From JAFEBO01 sp036392375 (GTDB lineage: Bacteria > Planctomycetota > Phycisphaerae > Phycisphaerales > UBA1924), in assembly GCA_036392375.1 (NCBI GenBank), contig DASVYC010000083.1, positions 109,061-173,060 on the forward strand: a stretch of DNA of 64,000 bases. The letters run 5' to 3'. The position numbers were made by a program, and so were the translations under genes. A model generated the notes under the pieces. That model did not search any database. It was not told the origin of the DNA and saw nothing but the letters and a program-made list of their open reading frames with translations. Below are positions 59,587 to 64,000 of this stretch, piece by piece (the first letter of the stretch is position 1; every line of letters starts with the position of its first letter).

Positions 59587-62500
59587 ATGTCCAGCGAACC
59601 CGGTCTGACCCGAGATGAATCCGCCGCGCTCCTGGATGACAGCGCGATGCCCCGCAAAAAACCCGGGAAGAGGAAGAAGATTCTGATCGCCGCGGGCGTG
59701 CTGGTGGCGATCGCGGGCGGCGTGGTGGCACTGGCGCCGACAATGGCCGGCTCGTTCATCGCCGGCACCAAGGTCCTGGGCACCGATCGACTCGTGGGCA
59801 CGGTGCAATCGGCATCGCTGCGGTGGTTCGGCGATCAGACCGCCCGCATCGCGCTGGTGGATTCCAAGAACGCGCCCGCTGGCGCCATCGACGTCGCGGT
59901 CAACCGCAGCCTGCTGGCCCTCGCGACCGACTGGTACGACCTGGGCACGATCCAGGTCAGCGGTGACGTGCAACTCCGCGAAGGCGACGGCGTGCCCAAG
60001 CCCGCCGACGCTAAGCCCCAGCCGCGGCCCCGCGGCGATGGCACAGGCAACCAGATCCAGTTGCCGAAGAACCTCAAGGCCAGAGTCGAGGTCCGCCTCT
60101 CCAAACTCAGCGTGCTCGACAAGGACATGAAGCCCGTCGCAGAGCTGAGCGACGTCAAGGCCGACGCCAACGTTGCGGTCGGCGCCCCGATCTCGCTCGA
60201 GGTCTCCGCCAAGACCGGGGCGGCGCCGCTCGAAGCAAACGTGAAAGTCGAAAACTGGACCGACTCCAACGGCCTCCTCCGACTCGACGCGGCATCGCTC
60301 GCCAAGAGCTCGCCCAAGGTGGACGCCACGGTCTCCGCGAAAGATCTGTCCGTCGCACTGCTCGACGCGGTCGCGAGCACCGCCGCGGGGCGGCCGCTCC
60401 ATCTCAAGCAGATCCTCGGCGAATCGCTGACGTTCGCGGCATCCGCCAACGGCGATTACCACGGAGGAGCCGCATCGCTCGACGTGCAGAGCGCCGGCGC
60501 GACGGCGAACGCGAAGCTCTCGCTCAAGGACGGCGTGATCGCGCTCGACGCGCCCGCCGAGGTCCGGATCGTTAAGGACGGATTGAAGGCAATTGTCGAC
60601 AGCTACTTGCCAGCAGACGCCTTGGCTGGAGTGACCATCAAAAGCCCCGGCTCCGGCGGAATTGATGTGAACGCATTTCAGGCGAAGCTCGGAGAGTCCG
60701 GGCTTGATCTGCGCGGAGCGAAACTCGATATCGCGGCCTTCATTCTGGGCATCGAGGGCGAGCTTCAAAGAGCGTCTCCACCCGCAAAGTTTGAGACACA
60801 CCTCATCGCCAAGGTATCAAGTGACGACGTGTCCGATCGTGTCAGAGTGATGCTCGACACCGGCGTGCCAAAAATCGACCTCGGTTCGGGCATGGAGCCG
60901 ATCGGCGTGATCGCTGCCGACTTCGTACTTCAGCAAGTGTTGAACGAAGGAGGACAGATCGTCGCACGTGTTCCCGGCATGATTGACGGGAAGGTCGACG
61001 TCAAGATTCTGTCCACCGCTCAGATTCAGCCCTTTGTCGCCGCAGCGATGAGCAAGACGGGCGTTGCCCTCGACTTGCCTCGCGACTTCGGTCCAAAGTT
61101 TGAGGCGCAGCTCGCAGCGACCTCCAAAAACAACGTCATCGACGTCGACCTGAACGCCCAGTCGCAGTCGCTCGGCGCGGTCGCCGCTCTGCGCGTCACC
61201 GACACCGAGATCAGCGCCCGCGAACGCGGCGTGTCGCTCCGTCTCGCCAGCGCCGGGCAGATCGCCTCTCGCATCGTGAAGTCCGAGTCGCTCTCGTTCC
61301 CCAAGACGACCGGACAAGTCGGGCTCTCGATTCCCACGCTCCGCGTGCCGATGGACGCCAAGACGCGGGCCCCGAAGCTGGATCAGCTCGAAGCCAAGGC
61401 GCGGGTGGACGCCTCGGGTTGGAACGTTCTCGCATCCGCCCCGGCGTCGCAAGGCACCGTGCCGGGCAAGGCGATCGAGCTGGACGTGCGTGACCTCGGC
61501 GTCGACGTCGCGATCACGCCCGGCAAGGCCGCGACCGCGATCATCGCGGGCAACACGGTGGCCAACGGCTCGCCGATGAAGATCGACGGCGACTTCTCGC
61601 TGCCTTCGGTCTCGTCTCTGTGGACTGGCGCCACGCCCGCCGCACCGAACCTGATCGCCAAGCTCGCCGGCGCGTTCTACGCGTTGGGCACGATCAAAGT
61701 CGACGGCGTGCCCTCGTCGCTCGCCGAGGCCCTGCCCGGCGGCGGCCCGGTCCCCGCCCTCGCACGCGAGGCGCTCGGTACTACTTTCGATACCTCGGTC
61801 TCGATCCTGCCCTCCGGCAGCGACGGCCTGTCGATCAAGGCCGCGCTCAACTCGAGCCGCACCAACGTCGGAATCGACGGCGAACTCGCGGGCAACAGCC
61901 TGGTCTTCAAGGCGCTGGGCGACGGCGTCGTGACGCCCTCCTTGCTCGACGCCGTGCAGAGCGGGCCGGACAAGGTCACGCTCCGCGCCCCGGCGAAGTA
62001 CACGCTGACAAGTGACCCGGTGACGATCCCGCTGACCGCCGCGGGCGCGCCGGACTTTGCCAAGGCCGGCGAGCTCAAGGCTCGCCTCGCGGTGCTGGGC
62101 CAGGCGATCATCGCCAAGGGCGATCAGTCCTACGGCGCGAACGACCTGACGATCAATGTCGCTCTGCCGCTGTCGACGCTCTCGGACAAGGGCGCCGGCG
62201 GCGAGGCGAGCGTGCAGGCCACCGGCGGCCTCGTCACGCCCGACGGCCAGAACTTCGGCGCCGTCGCCGCCCGCGCGAGTGCGCCGCTGGGCGCGATGTA
62301 CGCCCTCAAAGGCCCAGCGACGATCGAGGTCCGCGTGAACGATGTCGCGACCGCGGGGCTCGACAAGGCGATCAATCAGCCGGGCCTCGTCTCCGGCGCA
62401 CTGGGACCGACGGCGCAGATCACCGCGACGACGCGAATCGATCCCCGCTCCAAAGACGGCAAGAGCCTCGCCGACACGATCGCGGGCGGCGAGATCACCG

Positions 62501-63963
62501 CCGACGTCACGCTGCTCGCCCCCCGCGTCGAGATCCGGCAGCCGCTGCGGGCGACGCTGTTGCCCGAGCGCATCCAGCTCACCTCTGCCGATCCGATCCG
62601 CTGGACCATCGACCCGGCGTGGTTCGATCGCTTTGTGCTGGGCAAGGGCCAGCCCTTGGCGCCCGGAGCCAAACCCACCGATCTCAGCATGACCGGCCCG
62701 GCCAAGGCCGAGGTCGTTATCAACAAGGCGGTCATCTCGCGTGCCAGTTCTCAAGGGGGCAGCAGCGGCATCGGCGGCCCGTTGAAGCCGGGGATCTTCG
62801 CCTTAGACGCGACTGCCCGTATCGATGCGCTTGAACTGGCCGACAGCCGCAACGTCAGGACCCAGATGGGCGACGCGACTGTCAAGCTCAGGCACCTGGA
62901 CGGGGCGCCGGGATTGTCGTTCGACCTCAACTTCGGCAGGCTCGCGATCGTGCCCGACCCGGGCAAGGCCGGCCCCGGCGGCGGCTCGCTCACGGGCACC
63001 GTCACCGGCATCGCCGACGCTTCCGGCACACTCAACACCGCGAACCCCTCCATCACCGCCAAGGGCGACATCAAGTCCATCCCGACCGCGCTCATCGACG
63101 CCTTCAGCGTCAAGAACGGCCTGCCCGCCGACATCCTCGGCCCGAGCGTGAACCTCATGCTCGACGCCAAGAACTTCAGCAAGACCGGCGGCACGATCCG
63201 CACGGATATCACCAGCACCGAGACCAAGCTCACCAGCGCCAACGGCCCCGAGGCGCTCCTGCCTCGCGCCCTCATCCAGATCAACGGCGAGGTGCAGAAC
63301 GGCGTGCTCATCACTCCCATGGTCGTCGCGTTGCGACGCATCGACGGCGATCTCTCGCGCCGCGTGGGCGCGGTGCTGCCGACGCTCGCGGACGTCGAGA
63401 AACGCTTCGAGGACCGCCAGGCCCTCATCCAGTCCAATCGCCTGGAGATCCCGCTCGACGGCGATCTCCGCAAGCTCAACGGCGTGGTGAGCGTGGACCC
63501 CGGCGAGGTTCGCTTCAAGCTCTCCGGCGGCGTCGGCGGCTTGCTCAAGCGCCTCAACGCCCGCGAGGAAGGCAAGGCCCTGCAGCGGCTCAAGCCGTTG
63601 AACGTGACGGCGGTCAACGGCGTCATTACCTACCCCCGCTGGAACTTCCCGGTCGGAGAGTTCGCGCTCGAGCTCGAGGGCATCGCGATCAACCTCCCGG
63701 CCGAGCGGATCGACGTCGTCACGTGGGTGCCCTTCGGCCAGCTCGCCGACGACGCGGGCAAGCTCTTCGGCGCGATCCCCGGCATCAGCGCCACGGGCGG
63801 CGCGATCAACCAGGCCACAATGATGCCGCTGCGCACCACCGGCACCTTCGCCGACAACAGCACCCGCCCCGATCTCGAACTCTTCGGCAAGAGCTTCCTG
63901 CGCAACGTGGGGCCCGAGCGGATCGTGGACATCCTGAAGGATGTGGTGCAGCCGAAGAAATGA
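59587..63963 (+). CDS. Very large AsmA-like membrane-anchored protein
   Basis: The product is 1458 residues. A basic head (MPRKKPGKRKKILIAAG) and one membrane helix at about 32-52 precede an AsmA-type N-terminal domain (VGTVQSASLRWFGDQTARIAL, AIDVAVNRSLLALATDW). The rest is a long series of beta-rich repeats with amphipathic strands, typical of AsmA/TamB proteins that form hydrophobic grooves spanning the periplasm and move phospholipids. The C-terminal part (FKLSGGVGGLLKRLNA, WNFPVGEFALELEGIAINLP) resembles the conserved end of the family. GAAGAGG lies about 8 nt before ATG 59587. The assignment is by architecture; no partner is adjacent. Confidence 0.75.
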   Translation: MSSEPGLTRDESAALLDDSAMPRKKPGKRKKILIAAGVLVAIAGGVVALAPTMAGSFIAGTKVLGTDRLVGTVQSASLRWFGDQTARIALVDSKNAPAGAIDVAVNRSLLALATDWYDLGTIQVSGDVQLREGDGVPKPADAKPQPRPRGDGTGNQIQLPKNLKARVEVRLSKLSVLDKDMKPVAELSDVKADANVAVGAPISLEVSAKTGAAPLEANVKVENWTDSNGLLRLDAASLAKSSPKVDATVSAKDLSVALLDAVASTAAGRPLHLKQILGESLTFAASANGDYHGGAASLDVQSAGATANAKLSLKDGVIALDAPAEVRIVKDGLKAIVDSYLPADALAGVTIKSPGSGGIDVNAFQAKLGESGLDLRGAKLDIAAFILGIEGELQRASPPAKFETHLIAKVSSDDVSDRVRVMLDTGVPKIDLGSGMEPIGVIAADFVLQQVLNEGGQIVARVPGMIDGKVDVKILSTAQIQPFVAAAMSKTGVALDLPRDFGPKFEAQLAATSKNNVIDVDLNAQSQSLGAVAALRVTDTEISARERGVSLRLASAGQIASRIVKSESLSFPKTTGQVGLSIPTLRVPMDAKTRAPKLDQLEAKARVDASGWNVLASAPASQGTVPGKAIELDVRDLGVDVAITPGKAATAIIAGNTVANGSPMKIDGDFSLPSVSSLWTGATPAAPNLIAKLAGAFYALGTIKVDGVPSSLAEALPGGGPVPALAREALGTTFDTSVSILPSGSDGLSIKAALNSSRTNVGIDGELAGNSLVFKALGDGVVTPSLLDAVQSGPDKVTLRAPAKYTLTSDPVTIPLTAAGAPDFAKAGELKARLAVLGQAIIAKGDQSYGANDLTINVALPLSTLSDKGAGGEASVQATGGLVTPDGQNFGAVAARASAPLGAMYALKGPATIEVRVNDVATAGLDKAINQPGLVSGALGPTAQITATTRIDPRSKDGKSLADTIAGGEITADVTLLAPRVEIRQPLRATLLPERIQLTSADPIRWTIDPAWFDRFVLGKGQPLAPGAKPTDLSMTGPAKAEVVINKAVISRASSQGGSSGIGGPLKPGIFALDATARIDALELADSRNVRTQMGDATVKLRHLDGAPGLSFDLNFGRLAIVPDPGKAGPGGGSLTGTVTGIADASGTLNTANPSITAKGDIKSIPTALIDAFSVKNGLPADILGPSVNLMLDAKNFSKTGGTIRTDITSTETKLTSANGPEALLPRALIQINGEVQNGVLITPMVVALRRIDGDLSRRVGAVLPTLADVEKRFEDRQALIQSNRLEIPLDGDLRKLNGVVSVDPGEVRFKLSGGVGGLLKRLNAREEGKALQRLKPLNVTAVNGVITYPRWNFPVGEFALELEGIAINLPAERIDVVTWVPFGQLADDAGKLFGAIPGISATGGAINQATMMPLRTTGTFADNSTRPDLELFGKSFLRNVGPERIVDILKDVVQPKK

Positions 63964-64000
63964 ACGCGCGGCGTGTTGTATCGGGAGAAGGTGTGGGTGG

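Noticed and set aside
60817..62754. A 645-codon minus-strand frame within the AsmA-like gene
   Set aside because: It is an antisense shadow; the plus-strand frame has the anchor, domain start and ribosome-binding site.

Overview
The window is GC-rich, densely coded bacterial chromosome. It most resembles a planctomycete of the class Phycisphaerae. The evidence is: secreted proteins ending in Cys-bounded, dockerin-like Ca-binding repeats (CPADLNxDGxVDDxDF type); PAPG...GGLxASRRRR C-terminal sorting tails; a pseudopilin with an FTLIELLVVIAIIALLIGIL-type head; a signal peptidase I with a very large insertion; and a futalosine-pathway (menaquinone) gene. No rRNA, tRNA, CRISPR array, phage, plasmid or transposase was found. 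The placement is inference; no 16S gene is present.

Layout. 1-3.5 kb: the start of a leftward pilM gene, three small exported or membrane proteins, and a RicT/PSP1-family protein with a long Gly/Arg/Asp-rich tail. 3.5-7 kb (minus): M28 peptidase lipoprotein, thioredoxin-type arsenate reductase, a yeast-Fcy1-like deaminase, a secreted dockerin-like protein. 7.5-14 kb (plus): GT2 glycosyltransferase with a membrane partner, a pseudopilin-like protein, and a 918-residue PstS-like/dockerin protein. 14-18.4 kb: methyltransferase, MFS transporter, Hsp20, threonine aldolase. 18.4-21.5 kb: two PEP-CTERM-like genes either side of a C39-like peptidase. 21.7-28.7 kb: ComM/YifB ATPase, signal peptidase I, nusG, a lipoprotein, PdxA. 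28.7-34.1 kb (minus): a tightly packed type IV pilus operon pilM-pilN-pilO-(pilP-position gene)-pilB. 34.5-46 kb: dockerin-like protein, phosphomannomutase, KAP-like membrane NTPase, MqnB, HlyD-like adaptor, HD-GYP protein, catalytically dead M16 homologue, orphan NuoE, GNAT acetyltransferase. 46-64 kb: SurE, an exported methyltransferase-like protein, a UvrC lacking its C-terminal domain, amino acid permease, alpha-ketoglutaric-semialdehyde-type dehydrogenase, FtsK, two large exported proteins of unknown function (one AsmA-like) and a GbsR/MarR regulator with a small partner.

Two genome-scale signals stand out. First, fifteen genes have a TAnnnT hexamer only 5-8 nt upstream of the start codon, nine of them at exactly 6 nt, usually with no Shine-Dalgarno sequence. 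This is the architecture expected for leaderless mRNAs, and it settles several start codons. Second, several families of intergenic repeats occur, most clearly a ~100-116 bp double-hairpin element bounded by GGTGCCAC...GTGGCACC in three copies.

I saw no defence island, secondary-metabolite cluster or other obviously new multigene system. The most promising unexplained items are the leaderless-promoter pattern, the double-hairpin repeat, the shared hairpin/poly-U leaders of the PEP-CTERM-like genes, and several family members that have lost or gained domains.
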